Shown: positions 39,064 to 49,917 of the stretch, in pieces
How positions within the stretch are numbered: the stretch's first letter is position 1
How the letters are laid out: each line of letters begins with the position of its first letter
DNA from: Buchnera aphidicola (Cinara kochiana kochiana)
Lineage (GTDB): Bacteria > Pseudomonadota > Gammaproteobacteria > Enterobacterales > Enterobacteriaceae
Length of the DNA stretch: 64,000 bases
Reading direction: 5' to 3'
Assembly (NCBI RefSeq): GCF_900698905.1
Contig: NZ_LR217707.1
Span: forward strand, 310,001-374,000
Made by a program: the position numbers and the translations under genes
Notes under the pieces: generated by a model
What the model was told of the DNA's origin: nothing
Seen by the model: the letters and a program-made list of their open reading frames with translations, nothing else
Databases searched by the model: none

Positions 39064-40323
39064 ATGGATAATACTATTAATAGTCAAAATCATATATTTT
39101 GTTCATTTTGTAAAAAAAAAGAAAATGAAGTAAAAAAAATTATTAGCGGGCCATCAGGACATATTTGTAATCAATGTGTTTTATTGTGTTATGATGTTTT
39201 AAATAAAGATGATTCAAATAATAATAAATCAATTATTTCATTACCTACACCACATACCATAAAAAAATACTTAAATAAATTTATAATAGGTCAAAAAAAA
39301 GCTAAAAAAATAATTTCAGTAGCTGTATATAACCATTATAAAAAATTAAATTTTTCATTGACAGAAAATACAATCCAAATAGAAAAAAGTAATATTTTAT
39401 TAATCGGCCCAACAGGAACCGGTAAAACATTAATCGCAAAAACATTAGCGAAATATCTACAAGTACCATTTTCTATATCAGATGCTACAACATTAACAGA
39501 AGCTGGTTATGTGGGGGAAGATGTTGAAAATATTCTAAGGAGATTAATAGAAAATAGTAATTACGATATAAAAACAGCAGAAAAAGGAATCGTATATATC
39601 GATGAAATTGATAAAATTACAAAAAAAACAGCAAATATTTCAATAACTCGTGATGTATCTGGAGAAGGAGTACAACAAGCTTTATTAAAAATACTTGAAG
39701 GGACTATTGCTTCTGTGCCTATAAATGGCGGCAGAAAACATCCTCAACAAGAAACTTGGAAAATCGATACTTCAAAAATTTTATTTATTTGCGGGGGATC
39801 ATTTTTTGGTTTAAAAAAAATTATATCTAATCGTATTCGTCATATATCTAATATTGGGTTTAATAAGAGTAATCAAAAAAAATTTTTTATAAAAAACAAC
39901 AAAAAAAATCAAAAAAAAATTATACAAACAAAAGATCTTATGAAATACGGATTAATACCTGAATTTATTGGAAGACTACCAATAATAGTTACACTTGACG
40001 AATTAACACAAAAAGATTTAATAAAAATATTAAAAAAACCAAAAAATGCTTTAATTAAACAATATAAAAAATTATTTTCATTCGAAAAAATTAAACTTAA
40101 ATTTGATGATTCCGCTATTATAGAAATTGCAAAACAAGCAATTGAAAAAAAAACTGGAGCTAGAGGATTACGTTCTATTCTAGAATCTAGTTTATTGCAT
40201 ATAATGTATAAAGCACCTACTTTAAAAAATATAAAAAGTATATGTATTGACGCATCAGTGATTCAAGGAAATAATTCACCTAAATTATTTTTTTTAGAAA
40301 AAAAATCAGATATAAACCAATAA
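39064..40323 (+). CDS. clpX: ATP-dependent Clp protease ATP-binding subunit ClpX
   Basis: A 419-residue AAA+ unfoldase (E. coli 424). The N-terminal zinc finger CSFC...CNQC, Walker A GPTGTGKT, Walker [10 protein letters not shown], the pore loop GYVG, sensor 1 region and GARGLRSI (sensor 2) are intact, as is an IGF loop for ClpP docking. I choose ATG 39064, which has an SD-like GAGA and matches the E. coli N-terminus; ATG 39046 would add six residues. It is cotranscribed with clpP. Confidence 0.96.
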   Translation: MDNTINSQNHIFCSFCKKKENEVKKIISGPSGHICNQCVLLCYDVLNKDDSNNNKSIISLPTPHTIKKYLNKFIIGQKKAKKIISVAVYNHYKKLNFSLTENTIQIEKSNILLIGPTGTGKTLIAKTLAKYLQVPFSISDATTLTEAGYVGEDVENILRRLIENSNYDIKTAEKGIVYIDEIDKITKKTANISITRDVSGEGVQQALLKILEGTIASVPINGGRKHPQQETWKIDTSKILFICGGSFFGLKKIISNRIRHISNIGFNKSNQKKFFIKNNKKNQKKIIQTKDLMKYGLIPEFIGRLPIIVTLDELTQKDLIKILKKPKNALIKQYKKLFSFEKIKLKFDDSAIIEIAKQAIEKKTGARGLRSILESSLLHIMYKAPTLKNIKSICIDASVIQGNNSPKLFFLEKKSDINQ

Positions 40324-40443
40324 TATGGTAGTCTATTATTAAATATATAAAATAAATATATATACTATATACAAACATCTTGACTAAAATATACAACTAT
40401 AAAAATTTTGTATATATTTAAATACTGATAGAGAGAAATATAT

Positions 40444-42789
40444 ATGAATTCTGGGTATTCTAAAAATATTAATATTCCAATATTACCTTTACGAGATATT
40501 GTGATTTATCCATATATGGTAACTCCTTTATTTATAGGTCGTAAAAACTCAATCAAATGTATAGAATTTTCTATGCAACATGATAAAAAGATTTTACTAA
40601 TAACGCAAAAAAAAGCAACCATAGAAAATCCAAAAAAAAATGATTTATTTAATATTGGTACAGTAGCAAAAATTTTACAAATTTTACATTTACCGGATGG
40701 TACAATCAAAATATTAGTTGAAGGAAGAAAAAGAGCAAAAATAAAAAATATTAAAAAAAATGACACTTATTATATAGCAAAAATAAAGTATATCAAATCT
40801 AATAAAATAGAAGAAAAAGAAAAAAAAGTATTAATTAATACAACAATTCATCAATTTAAAAGATATGTTAGCTTAAACAAAAAAATATCACCAGACATAT
40901 TAGATATTTTAATAAAAATCAATAATATAGAAAAATTCAGTGATATTTTATCATATCATATGCCATTAAAAATAAAAGATAAACAATCTTTGCTAGAAAT
41001 GTCAAATATTAATAAACGTTTAGAATTTTTAATTGGAATTATGGAATCTGAAATTAATTTATTAAAAATAGAAAAAAGAATTAGAAATAGAATAAAAAAA
41101 CAAACAGAAAAAAACCAAAGAGAATATTTCTTAACCGAGCAAATGAAAGCAATTCAAAAAGAATTAGGGCATCCTGAAAATTCTATTGATGAAAATGAAA
41201 AATTAAAAAATAAAATAAACTTAGCTAAAATGCCAAAAGAAGCAGATAAAAAAACACGAGCAGAATTAAAAAAATTACAAATGATGTCACCAATGTCTGC
41301 TGAAGCAACAGTTGTCAGAAACTATGTTGAATGGATGATACAAATACCATGGAATAAAAAGAGTAAAACTAAAAAAAACTTAAAAACTGCCCATAAAATA
41401 TTAAATATTGATCATTTTGGATTAAATGATGTAAAAGAACATATTTTGGAATATTTAGCTGTACAAAATCGAACAAGAAAAATAAAAGGTCCAATTCTTT
41501 GTCTAGTAGGCCCTCCAGGAATCGGAAAAACATCATTGGGAAAATCTATTGCTCGAGCAACAGGAAGAAAATATATTCGTATGGCTTTAGGAGGTATTAG
41601 AGATGAAGCGGAAATTCGGGGACATAGAAGAACATATATTGGTTCTATGCCTGGAAAATTAATGCAAAAAATAACTAAATCAGGTGTAAAAAATCCTTTA
41701 TTTTTATTAGATGAAATTGATAAAATGGCATTTGATATACGGATAGATCCAGCTGCTGCATTATTAGAAGTATTAGATCCCGAGCAAAATAATTCTTTTA
41801 ATGATCATTATCTCGAAATAGATTACGATTTATCAGAAGTTATGTTTATTGCTACTTCTAATTCAATGAACATACCCGCGCCTTTATTGGATCGTATGGA
41901 AGTCATAAAACTATCTGGTTATACTGAAGAAGAAAAGATAAATATTGCCAAAAAATATTTACAACCTAAACAAATGAAAGAAAATGCTCTTAAAAAAACA
42001 GAATTATCTATTCAAGATAATGCGCTCATAAATATTATTAGATATTATACACGAGAATCAGGTGTAAGATCGCTTGAACGAACAATATCAAAAATCTGTA
42101 GAAAATCTGTAAAAAAAATTTTACTAAATAAAAATTGTAATAGTATCAATATAAATAATAAAAATTTAAAAAATTATTTAGGTATTAAAAAATATACATA
42201 CGGAAAAATCAACAAAACTAATCAGATAGGACAAGTCACTGGATTAGCTTGGACAGAAATGGGTGGTGATCTATTAACTATTGAATGCACTAGTATTCCC
42301 GGTAAAGGAAAACTAATATATACAGGATCACTTGGAAAAGTAATGAGAGAATCTATACAAACCGCTTTAACAGTCGTACGAGCACAAGCTCAAAAATTAA
42401 ATATTAAACAAGATTTTTATAATGAAAACGATATTCACATACATGTACCTGAAGGCGCTACCCCTAAAGACGGACCTAGTGCTGGAATTACAATGTGTAC
42501 AGCTATAGCATCTTGTTTAACTAATAATCCAGTAAAATCAAATATTGCAATGACAGGAGAAATCACTTTACGAGGACAAGTATTAAATATCGGCGGACTA
42601 AAAGAAAAATTAATAGCTGCTCATCGCGGAGGAGTAAAAACAGTATTAATACCTTTTGGAAATAAAAGAGAATTATCGAAAATACCAAAAAATATTCTAT
42701 CTGATCTAAATATATATCCAATCAAAAAAATAGAAGATATTTTAATACTAGCATTAGAAAAAAATCCCTATATTAGTAATATAAAATAA
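40444..42789 (+). CDS. lon: ATP-dependent protease Lon
   Basis: A 781-residue protein (E. coli 784). The N-terminal substrate domain begins NIPILPLRDIVIYP; the AAA+ module has Walker A GPPGIGKTS and LFLLDEIDK; the protease domain has the catalytic Ser in PKDGPSAGI (about 677) and Lys in GGLKEKLIAA (about 720). It degrades misfolded proteins. It lies in the conserved clpP-clpX-lon-ppiD order. GAGAG precedes the ATG. A hairpin terminator follows at 42838-42866. Confidence 0.98.
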   Translation: MNSGYSKNINIPILPLRDIVIYPYMVTPLFIGRKNSIKCIEFSMQHDKKILLITQKKATIENPKKNDLFNIGTVAKILQILHLPDGTIKILVEGRKRAKIKNIKKNDTYYIAKIKYIKSNKIEEKEKKVLINTTIHQFKRYVSLNKKISPDILDILIKINNIEKFSDILSYHMPLKIKDKQSLLEMSNINKRLEFLIGIMESEINLLKIEKRIRNRIKKQTEKNQREYFLTEQMKAIQKELGHPENSIDENEKLKNKINLAKMPKEADKKTRAELKKLQMMSPMSAEATVVRNYVEWMIQIPWNKKSKTKKNLKTAHKILNIDHFGLNDVKEHILEYLAVQNRTRKIKGPILCLVGPPGIGKTSLGKSIARATGRKYIRMALGGIRDEAEIRGHRRTYIGSMPGKLMQKITKSGVKNPLFLLDEIDKMAFDIRIDPAAALLEVLDPEQNNSFNDHYLEIDYDLSEVMFIATSNSMNIPAPLLDRMEVIKLSGYTEEEKINIAKKYLQPKQMKENALKKTELSIQDNALINIIRYYTRESGVRSLERTISKICRKSVKKILLNKNCNSININNKNLKNYLGIKKYTYGKINKTNQIGQVTGLAWTEMGGDLLTIECTSIPGKGKLIYTGSLGKVMRESIQTALTVVRAQAQKLNIKQDFYNENDIHIHVPEGATPKDGPSAGITMCTAIASCLTNNPVKSNIAMTGEITLRGQVLNIGGLKEKLIAAHRGGVKTVLIPFGNKRELSKIPKNILSDLNIYPIKKIEDILILALEKNPYISNIK

Positions 42790-42837
42790 ATAAAAAATGT
42801 GAAAAAAAAATTGAACAAATTTTATTATATACAATAT

Positions 42838-42866
42838 AACTAGCAAATTTAATTTTCTTGCTAGTT
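42838..42866 (+). terminator. Probable terminator of lon
   Basis: A 9-bp inverted repeat AACTAGCAA/TTGCTAGTT with an 11-base loop lies 49 bases after the lon stop. The T run after it is weak. Confidence 0.5.
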
Positions 42867-42931
42867 ATTAATTAATTTGAAATATAATAAAACTATTCTA
42901 AATAATTAAGTAATAATCTTAAAAGGTCCGT

Positions 42932-44773
42932 ATGACAATGTCATTATTACAAAATTTTTATAAAAAAAATATTTTCATAGCTATTATTATAGCCATAATA
43001 TCTTCTATTATGTTAAGCAGTATATCAAATTTTTTTATACGTAATAATCAATCATCTATTTTACAAATTAATAAAGAAAAAATTTATCCTAAAATAATAC
43101 AACTCAATTATCATATTTCTAAAAAAAAGGATAAAAAAAATATTAAAAATATATTATCTACCGCTATTCAAAAACAAGAATATACTCAATATATTTTTAA
43201 ACAAACTATTATAAAATTAATTAATGAAACACTTTTAAAACAATATGTAGATAAAATTAACTTGAATATGTTAGATTACCAAGCAATAAAAATGATTAAG
43301 TCTTCTAAATATTTTAAAATAAATAAATCTTTTAATTACGAAAAATATTTAAAATTTATTAATTTTATAACATATTCTAATAAAGAGTATATTAATTCAT
43401 TAAAAAAAAAAATTGCGGTACAATATTTAATTAAAACTTTATTAAAATCAATTATTGTTTTAAAAAGTGATATACGTGAAAAATTTAAAAAAATAATAAA
43501 CAGAAATAATATACAAATTATTAATTTTGAAATTAATCTTGAAAAACTTATAGAAAAAAACAATATTTCCAAAATCAAAAAATCATTTTATTTAAATAAA
43601 GATATAATTAGTCATCACAAATTTTATACGATTAAAATGATGCATTTAAAAAAAAAAAAAATCATTAACAATAATCTTAAAAATAAATATTTATTATATA
43701 TAAATAAAAAAAAATATAATTATAGATATGTTCAAACAAATGAGTTTAAACAAGCATACGCATTTATACAAAAAATAAAAGAAAAAAAATTTAATAAAGG
43801 AATTAATAATTTTATTATTAAAAAAAATAACAAAAAATTTAATTGTATAAATTTAGGATGGGCACAAAAAAAAAATATACCTAATTTTATTAAAAATTTT
43901 CAATTAAAAAAAAATGGTGATTGTTCTAAAATAATATCTTATAAAAATAATTTTTTTATATTTCAATTGTATAAAACTAAAAATTTTCATGCAACAAAAA
44001 AACAGATAAATAAAAATTATGTTAAAAAAATAACAAAATTTAACAATATATTTTTTGAAAATATTATTAAAAATAATAATATTAATTTTTTGTTGAAAAA
44101 TAAAAATATAAAATTAAAAAAACTATTGTCTAAAAGCTGTACTAAGTTACATATAACTAAACCTTTATTATATAAAAATCTAATTAAATATTTTCATTCC
44201 AGACAATTAAACAAATATATAAAAAAAAACTTTCCTGATATAAAAAGCCATAAAAAAAAATCATCTATAAAAATGTATAAAAATATAGATAATCATATTT
44301 ATTTAATACAAATAAATTTAAAAAAAATAAAAAATATACAAGAAAAAAAAATAATTTACCAGAAAATTTTAAAAAATTTAATATCAAAAAAAATAAAAAA
44401 AAATAATTATTCACTAATAAAAAATTTTTTATTAACTATTAATAATAAAAAAAAATATTTTCTAAGAAAAAACTCTATATATATAAATCAACCTCAAACA
44501 TTATCTTATGAAAAAAATAAAGAAATCGTTAAAATTATTGAAAAATTACCTGTATCCAAAACAAATAATCCTATATATTTTATATTACCTAATTCAGGAA
44601 AAAACTACACATTAATAATATTACAAAATAAATTTTTTAAAAAAATTAATACTGTTGAAAAAGAAACTTTTATTAAACAAATCAAACAATATATGAAAAT
44701 AAAAGTTATTAATACTATTTTACAAAATTTATACAAAAAATCTAAAATCATATATAATTCTAATAAAATATGA
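42932..44773 (+). CDS. ppiD: Periplasmic folding chaperone PpiD (SurA-like)
   Basis: A 613-residue protein (E. coli 623). One N-terminal membrane anchor (about 14-35) precedes a SurA-like chaperone region (LINETLLKQYVDKINLNM matches LIDEALLDQYAREL), a degenerate parvulin-like domain (NCINLGWAQKKNIP matches GGDMGWLEDATIP) and a C-terminal chaperone region. In E. coli it sits at the Sec translocon exit. This is one of the most Lys/Asn/Ile-biased proteins of the window. AAGG lies 5 bases before ATG 42932; ATG 42938 is an alternative. Confidence 0.93.
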   Translation: MTMSLLQNFYKKNIFIAIIIAIISSIMLSSISNFFIRNNQSSILQINKEKIYPKIIQLNYHISKKKDKKNIKNILSTAIQKQEYTQYIFKQTIIKLINETLLKQYVDKINLNMLDYQAIKMIKSSKYFKINKSFNYEKYLKFINFITYSNKEYINSLKKKIAVQYLIKTLLKSIIVLKSDIREKFKKIINRNNIQIINFEINLEKLIEKNNISKIKKSFYLNKDIISHHKFYTIKMMHLKKKKIINNNLKNKYLLYINKKKYNYRYVQTNEFKQAYAFIQKIKEKKFNKGINNFIIKKNNKKFNCINLGWAQKKNIPNFIKNFQLKKNGDCSKIISYKNNFFIFQLYKTKNFHATKKQINKNYVKKITKFNNIFFENIIKNNNINFLLKNKNIKLKKLLSKSCTKLHITKPLLYKNLIKYFHSRQLNKYIKKNFPDIKSHKKKSSIKMYKNIDNHIYLIQINLKKIKNIQEKKIIYQKILKNLISKKIKKNNYSLIKNFLLTINNKKKYFLRKNSIYINQPQTLSYEKNKEIVKIIEKLPVSKTNNPIYFILPNSGKNYTLIILQNKFFKKINTVEKETFIKQIKQYMKIKVINTILQNLYKKSKIIYNSNKI

Positions 44774-44912
44774 TTAACATTAAATATTAAAATATAAAAT
44801 TAATTCAAATTAATTAAATAAAAATTATCTATATATTTTGTTACACATAAAATTAAATATTATTTAATTCATCAAAACAAAATCTAATTAATATATAAAA
44901 TAAGGTAAATAT

Positions 44913-46646
44913 GTGAAATTATTTAAAGAATTAAAATGGTACTTTATACAAGAATGGAAGAGATATACAGGAACATTTGTATTACTTACTATAATGATAT
45001 TATTACAACTATTACCTTCTAAGATAATTGGAAATACCATTGATTTAATTTTAAATCATCAATCATCTAACCAAGAAGTATTATTAAATATAATACAAAT
45101 CGTTATAATTTCTATTGCAGTGTACTTATTACGATATTTTTGGAGAATTTTATTATTTGGCGCATCTAACCAATTAACTTCTCAGTTAAGAGAAAAATTT
45201 TGTTTTGCTTTACTACAGCAAGATACAAAATTTTATTCAAAATATAGCAATGGTGATCTTATATCTCGAGCAACCAATGATATTGATAGAATTGTTTTTG
45301 CGACTGGAGAAGGAATACTAACGATTATTGATTCATTTGTTTTGGGGTGCTCTATTATTATAGTAATGTGTATACAAACTAACTGGAAATTATCTTTTTT
45401 TTCTTTAACTCCAATGCCTATAATGGCAATTATGATTAAAAGATATGGCAAATTACTATATATAAAATTTAAAAAATCACAAAAATATTTTTCTTATTTG
45501 AATAGTCAAGCTCAAGATAGTTTAAGTAATATAAATATGATACGAAATTTTGGATTAGAAACAGCAGAAATAAAAAAATTTTCTATCGTAGCTAAAAATG
45601 TCGGAAAAAAGGATTTTCAAGTATCTAAATTAGATGCACAATTAGATCCCATTATTCATATTTCAGTAGCTTTATCTAATTTATTTGCAATATTAGGAGG
45701 AAGCTTTTTAATTACTAAAAATCAATTAACATTTGGACAGTTAACCAGTTTTATTTTATATCTAGGATCTATGATTTGGCCCATACTTGCATTTGCTTGG
45801 ATGTTTAATATTCTAGAACGTGGAAATGTTTCTTGGCAAAGAATAAAAAAAATATTATGTTATAATGTAAAAAAAAATATTCCTTCAAACATAATGAGTA
45901 TAAACTCATTAAAAGATTTGACTATAAATATAAAAACGTTTTCTTTTCCTAAAAGAAAGAATAGTTTATTACATGACGTAAAAGTATTAATACCTCGACG
46001 TACAACTTTAGGAATTTGCGGCCCTACAGGATCCGGAAAAACTACATTAATTAGATTAATTCAACAACACTTTATTTTAAATAATGGTTATATTCATTAC
46101 CAAAAATATAACATAAAAGATATCTACATAAAAGAATGGCGCAAAACTATCTCTGTAGTAAATCAAATACCATTTTTATTTTCTGACAGTATATTAAAAA
46201 ATATCGCATTTGGAAAAAAAAATGCTACTTTTAAAGAAATTAAAAATGCAGCTAAACTTGCTTGTATACATGATGATATAAAAAAATTACCATACGGATA
46301 TTATACTAAAATTGGAGAAAAAGGTATTAAATTATCAGGTGGTCAAAAACAACGTATTACAATCGCTAGAGCATTCTTAGCACCATCCAAAATTCTAATA
46401 CTAGATGATCCATTATCATCTGTAGATCATGATACAGAACATCGAATCATTAAAAATATACATCAATACACACAAAAAAATAAAATAACCACTATAATAG
46501 CGACACATAGACTATCAATTTTAGAAAAATTTAATAATATCATTGTTTTAAAAAATGGTACTATTGTACAACAAGGTTCACATAAAAAATTATTATCTAG
46601 TCAAAATTGGTATTCTAAAATGTATAACTATCAAAAATTTAAATAA
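44913..46646 (+). CDS. mdlA: ABC exporter half-transporter MdlA
   Basis: A 577-residue transporter (E. coli MdlA 590): six membrane helices then an ATPase with Walker A GPTGSGKTT, signature LSGGQKQR and Walker B ILILDDP. The Walker B is followed by Asp rather than the catalytic Glu, as in E. coli MdlA; the heterodimer with MdlB thus has one weak site. The start is GTG 44913: the product MKLFKELKWYF then matches E. coli, with AAGG 7 bases upstream. An ATG two bases earlier is followed at once by TGA. The substrate is unknown. Confidence 0.95.
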   Translation: MKLFKELKWYFIQEWKRYTGTFVLLTIMILLQLLPSKIIGNTIDLILNHQSSNQEVLLNIIQIVIISIAVYLLRYFWRILLFGASNQLTSQLREKFCFALLQQDTKFYSKYSNGDLISRATNDIDRIVFATGEGILTIIDSFVLGCSIIIVMCIQTNWKLSFFSLTPMPIMAIMIKRYGKLLYIKFKKSQKYFSYLNSQAQDSLSNINMIRNFGLETAEIKKFSIVAKNVGKKDFQVSKLDAQLDPIIHISVALSNLFAILGGSFLITKNQLTFGQLTSFILYLGSMIWPILAFAWMFNILERGNVSWQRIKKILCYNVKKNIPSNIMSINSLKDLTINIKTFSFPKRKNSLLHDVKVLIPRRTTLGICGPTGSGKTTLIRLIQQHFILNNGYIHYQKYNIKDIYIKEWRKTISVVNQIPFLFSDSILKNIAFGKKNATFKEIKNAAKLACIHDDIKKLPYGYYTKIGEKGIKLSGGQKQRITIARAFLAPSKILILDDPLSSVDHDTEHRIIKNIHQYTQKNKITTIIATHRLSILEKFNNIIVLKNGTIVQQGSHKKLLSSQNWYSKMYNYQKFK

Positions 46647-46686
46647 AAAACACTACATAATATTTTATACTATATAGGAAAAAATA

Positions 46687-48438
46687 ATGGAAGAAAAGCA
46701 GTACTCTTCATGGAAGATAATAAAAAGATTATTATCTTATTATTCAAAAAAAAAATATTTATTAATATTTTCATGCACATTAATTTTTTTATCTACAATA
46801 ACAGAAATTTCTAGTCCAATTATATTAAGTAATTTTACCAACAATATTTTAAAATATAAAATAATTCAAATAAAATCAGTAATATTATTAACTGTTTGTT
46901 TTATTATGTTACAAACATTATCGTCATTATTAAACTATTTTTATGGTATATATTTTAGCAAAATTTCTACTGAAATTATTGAAGAATTAAGAATCAATAT
47001 TATGGAAATTGCAGTAAAACAACCTATGAGAATATTTGATCAAAAACCAATAAGTTCTATAGTAACTATTATAACGTATGATACTGAATCAATAAAAGAG
47101 TTTTATGAAGTAATTGTGTCATCTTTTTTAAAAAATTTTATACTCTTTAGTATAATTTTAACAACAATGTTTATTTTAGAATGGCGTATGGCATTAATTA
47201 GCTCTATAATCATTCCAATAGTCATAACAATAATTATTATTCATCAATATTATAGTAAACCGATAATAAAAAAAATAAAGTATTCATTGTCCAAATTAAA
47301 TAACACTATTAGCGAAATTATTAACGGAATAACAATTATTCAACAATTTAATCAAGAAAAAAAATTTTTGAAAAAAATTAATGCTATTAATAATTCTAAT
47401 TATTTAAATAAAATGAAAATATTAAAAATAGATGGATTATTGTTACGACCGTTATTAAATTTAATTTCTTCAATAATTTTATCTTCTATTATATTAATAC
47501 TAAAATTAACTCCAGCAGCAATGATAAAAATTAGTATTTTACATACTTTTATAAATTATTTACGACATCTTAACGAACCTATTATCACTATTGCAAATCA
47601 ACAATCTTTATTACAACAAGCTATTGTTTCATCCGAAAGAGTTTTTCGATTTATCGATTTACCAATACAAGCATATGGGATATATACTGATTCCTTAAAA
47701 AGCGGAAAAATACAATTAAAAAATGTATACTTTAAATACTCAAACGCTGAAAAAAATATTCTAAAAAATATTAATATTAGTATACCAGATAAAAGCTGTA
47801 TAGCATTAGTAGGCAAAACTGGAAGCGGAAAAACAACATTATCTAATTTAATTTTGGGATATTATCCTGCTACTCAAGGATCAATATATATAGATGATAA
47901 ACCAATAAATTCACTTTCTAGCGCTACATTACGTAACAATATATCAATTGTACAACAAGATCCTACTATATTATATGATAATTTAATTAAAAATATATCA
48001 TTAAATAGAAATATCAAACATAAAAAAATCATTCAAGCGCTACATCACAGTCAATTAAAGGAATTATCTAATACTTTGCCAGATGGATATATGTCAATAT
48101 TAGGACAAAACGGTAACAATCTTTCACAAGGACAAAAACAACTTATCGGTATAGCCCGTATATTGGTATCAAATCCTAAAATATTAATTTTTGATGAAGC
48201 AACGGCTAGCATAGATTCAGAATCTGAACAAAAAATACAGAAAATATTATCTTCTATTCGCAAAAAATCTACAGTAATAATTATAGCGCACAGATTATCT
48301 ACTATAATAGATTCTGATATAATTATAGTATTAGATAACGGAAAAATAATTGAAAAAGGCAATCATAAACAATTACTACAAAAAAAAGGATTGTATTACA
48401 CCATGTACACATATCAAAATAATAATATTTCTTTATAA
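46687..48438 (+). CDS. mdlB: ABC exporter half-transporter MdlB
   Basis: A 583-residue partner of MdlA (E. coli 593). Six membrane helices precede an ATPase domain with Walker A GKTGSGKTT, signature LSQGQKQL, Walker B ILIFDEATAS with the catalytic Glu, and the switch His in IIAHRLST. It lies 40 bases after mdlA, the conserved pair. It is among few transporters kept in such genomes. The minus-strand 4.5S RNA gene follows. Confidence 0.96.
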   Translation: MEEKQYSSWKIIKRLLSYYSKKKYLLIFSCTLIFLSTITEISSPIILSNFTNNILKYKIIQIKSVILLTVCFIMLQTLSSLLNYFYGIYFSKISTEIIEELRINIMEIAVKQPMRIFDQKPISSIVTIITYDTESIKEFYEVIVSSFLKNFILFSIILTTMFILEWRMALISSIIIPIVITIIIIHQYYSKPIIKKIKYSLSKLNNTISEIINGITIIQQFNQEKKFLKKINAINNSNYLNKMKILKIDGLLLRPLLNLISSIILSSIILILKLTPAAMIKISILHTFINYLRHLNEPIITIANQQSLLQQAIVSSERVFRFIDLPIQAYGIYTDSLKSGKIQLKNVYFKYSNAEKNILKNINISIPDKSCIALVGKTGSGKTTLSNLILGYYPATQGSIYIDDKPINSLSSATLRNNISIVQQDPTILYDNLIKNISLNRNIKHKKIIQALHHSQLKELSNTLPDGYMSILGQNGNNLSQGQKQLIGIARILVSNPKILIFDEATASIDSESEQKIQKILSSIRKKSTVIIIAHRLSTIIDSDIIIVLDNGKIIEKGNHKQLLQKKGLYYTMYTYQNNNISL

Positions 48439-48511
48439 ATACATACATCTATATATGCGTGTTTTATAAAGTAATGTATATATGCACATATAATTTTTTA
48501 TAAAATCTGTC

Positions 48512-48605
48512 AGAGGTATTTATAACACCTATATTATTTAATTTGGCTGCTTCTTTCCAGACCTGACCAGTTATTTAAATAAATAGCGTTATAATAACCT
48601 CTAAC
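48512..48605 (-). ncRNA. ffs: Signal recognition particle 4.5S RNA
   Basis: The minus strand reads CTGGTCAGGTCTGGAAAGAA followed by GCAGCC, the conserved Ffh-binding apical hairpin of 4.5S RNA. The flanks pair as a long helix (AGAGGT with ACCTCT and beyond), giving about 94 bases against 114 in E. coli. It forms SRP with Ffh to deliver membrane proteins. Exact ends are estimated from the pairing. The location between mdlB and dnaX is opposite in strand to both neighbours. Confidence 0.92.
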
Positions 48606-48658
48606 AAGATTTTAAAAACTTAAAAACTATTAATATAATTTATATAAATTTAATAATT

Positions 48659-48687
48659 ATTAAATATCAATTCACAAAATAAGTCAA
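48659..48687 (-). promoter_or_regulatory. Candidate promoter of ffs
   Basis: On the minus strand TTGACT (48682-48687) and TTTAAT (48659-48664) are 17 bases apart. The mature RNA starts about 54 bases downstream, which implies a processed leader. Confidence 0.4.
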
Positions 48688-48745
48688 GAAATATATAAAT
48701 ATATTATGAAAATTTTTAAATACATATTTAGCTATACGGAGAAAA

Positions 48746-49864
48746 ATGGAATATCAAATATTATCTAATAAATGGCGACCACAAAATTTTGATCAAATCA
48801 TCGGACATAAATATATTATCCGTATATTAAAAAATAGTCTTGACTTAAAAAGAATTCATCAATCATGGCTATTTTCGGGAATACATGGAATAGGAAAAAC
48901 TACTATAGCTAGAATATTAGCTAAAAGTTTAAACTGTGAAAACGGAATTACATCTAAACCATGTCGAGTATGTAAAAATTGTATTTCAATTGAAAAAGGA
49001 AACTTTTTAGATTTTATAGAACTAGACGCAGCATCTAAAACCAAAGTAGAAGATATTAAAATAATATTAGATTCAACAAAATATCCTCCTATTCAAGGTA
49101 GATTTAAAATTTATTTAATTGATGAAATACATATGCTTTCCAAAAATAGTTTTAATGCATTATTAAAAATACTAGAAGAACCGCCAAAATATATAAAATT
49201 TATCTTGGCAACAACACATTTAAAAAAAATACCAAATACTATTATTTCTCGTTGTCTTCATATACATTTACCCACTATTACGAATAAAAATATATCTAAT
49301 TACTTAAGAGATAAATTAAAAAAAGAAAACATTCAAATAAATCAAGAAATATTAAACATAATTTCTAATTCTGCACAAGGAAGTATTAGAAATGCTATTA
49401 ATTCTCTCGAATTAGCTCTTTGTTCAACCACAAAAAATAAAATAAACATAAAAAAAATTACTAAATTGTTAGGAATATTTAACAAAAAAAATATACTATT
49501 ATTAGCAGTCAATATTATTAATAATAATATTGATAATACATTAAAAATAATAGATGATGCAGAACAAAAAGGCATACAACATAATAACATTATTTTATCA
49601 TTGATTACTTTTTTCCATAATTTGTCTATAGTAAAAATTACTACATTAAAAAAAAAATATTCAATAGATAATTTATCTAAATATGATAAAATTATTTACG
49701 TTTTATCTAAAAGAATTTTATTTAAAGATATACAAATCTATTGTAAAATACTAATTCAAGGAGAAAAGTACTTAAGATATGCTCCTAACCCTAAAATTGG
49801 TATTGAAATAATATTATTTCAAATATATCAATATATACAAGATAAAACACGTTTAATTAAATAA
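48746..49864 (+). CDS. dnaX: DNA polymerase III clamp-loader subunit gamma-type DnaX
   Basis: A 372-residue AAA+ protein. Walker A GIHGIGKTT, the zinc cysteines C-x8-C-x2-C-x2-C (CENGITSKPCRVCKNC), Walker B LIDEIHML and the SRC arginine-finger motif (ISRCLHI) are present. It stops almost exactly at the end of domain III of E. coli DnaX (about residue 373), so tau-specific domains that bind DnaB and the polymerase alpha subunit are absent. GGAG lies 5 bases before the ATG. ybaB follows after 53 bases, the usual dnaX-ybaB pair. Confidence 0.96.
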   Translation: MEYQILSNKWRPQNFDQIIGHKYIIRILKNSLDLKRIHQSWLFSGIHGIGKTTIARILAKSLNCENGITSKPCRVCKNCISIEKGNFLDFIELDAASKTKVEDIKIILDSTKYPPIQGRFKIYLIDEIHMLSKNSFNALLKILEEPPKYIKFILATTHLKKIPNTIISRCLHIHLPTITNKNISNYLRDKLKKENIQINQEILNIISNSAQGSIRNAINSLELALCSTTKNKINIKKITKLLGIFNKKNILLLAVNIINNNIDNTLKIIDDAEQKGIQHNNIILSLITFFHNLSIVKITTLKKKYSIDNLSKYDKIIYVLSKRILFKDIQIYCKILIQGEKYLRYAPNPKIGIEIILFQIYQYIQDKTRLIK

Positions 49865-49917
49865 ATTTATAAATAATTAATATTAATATAATATTTAACT
49901 CAATAAAAAGAAAAAAT

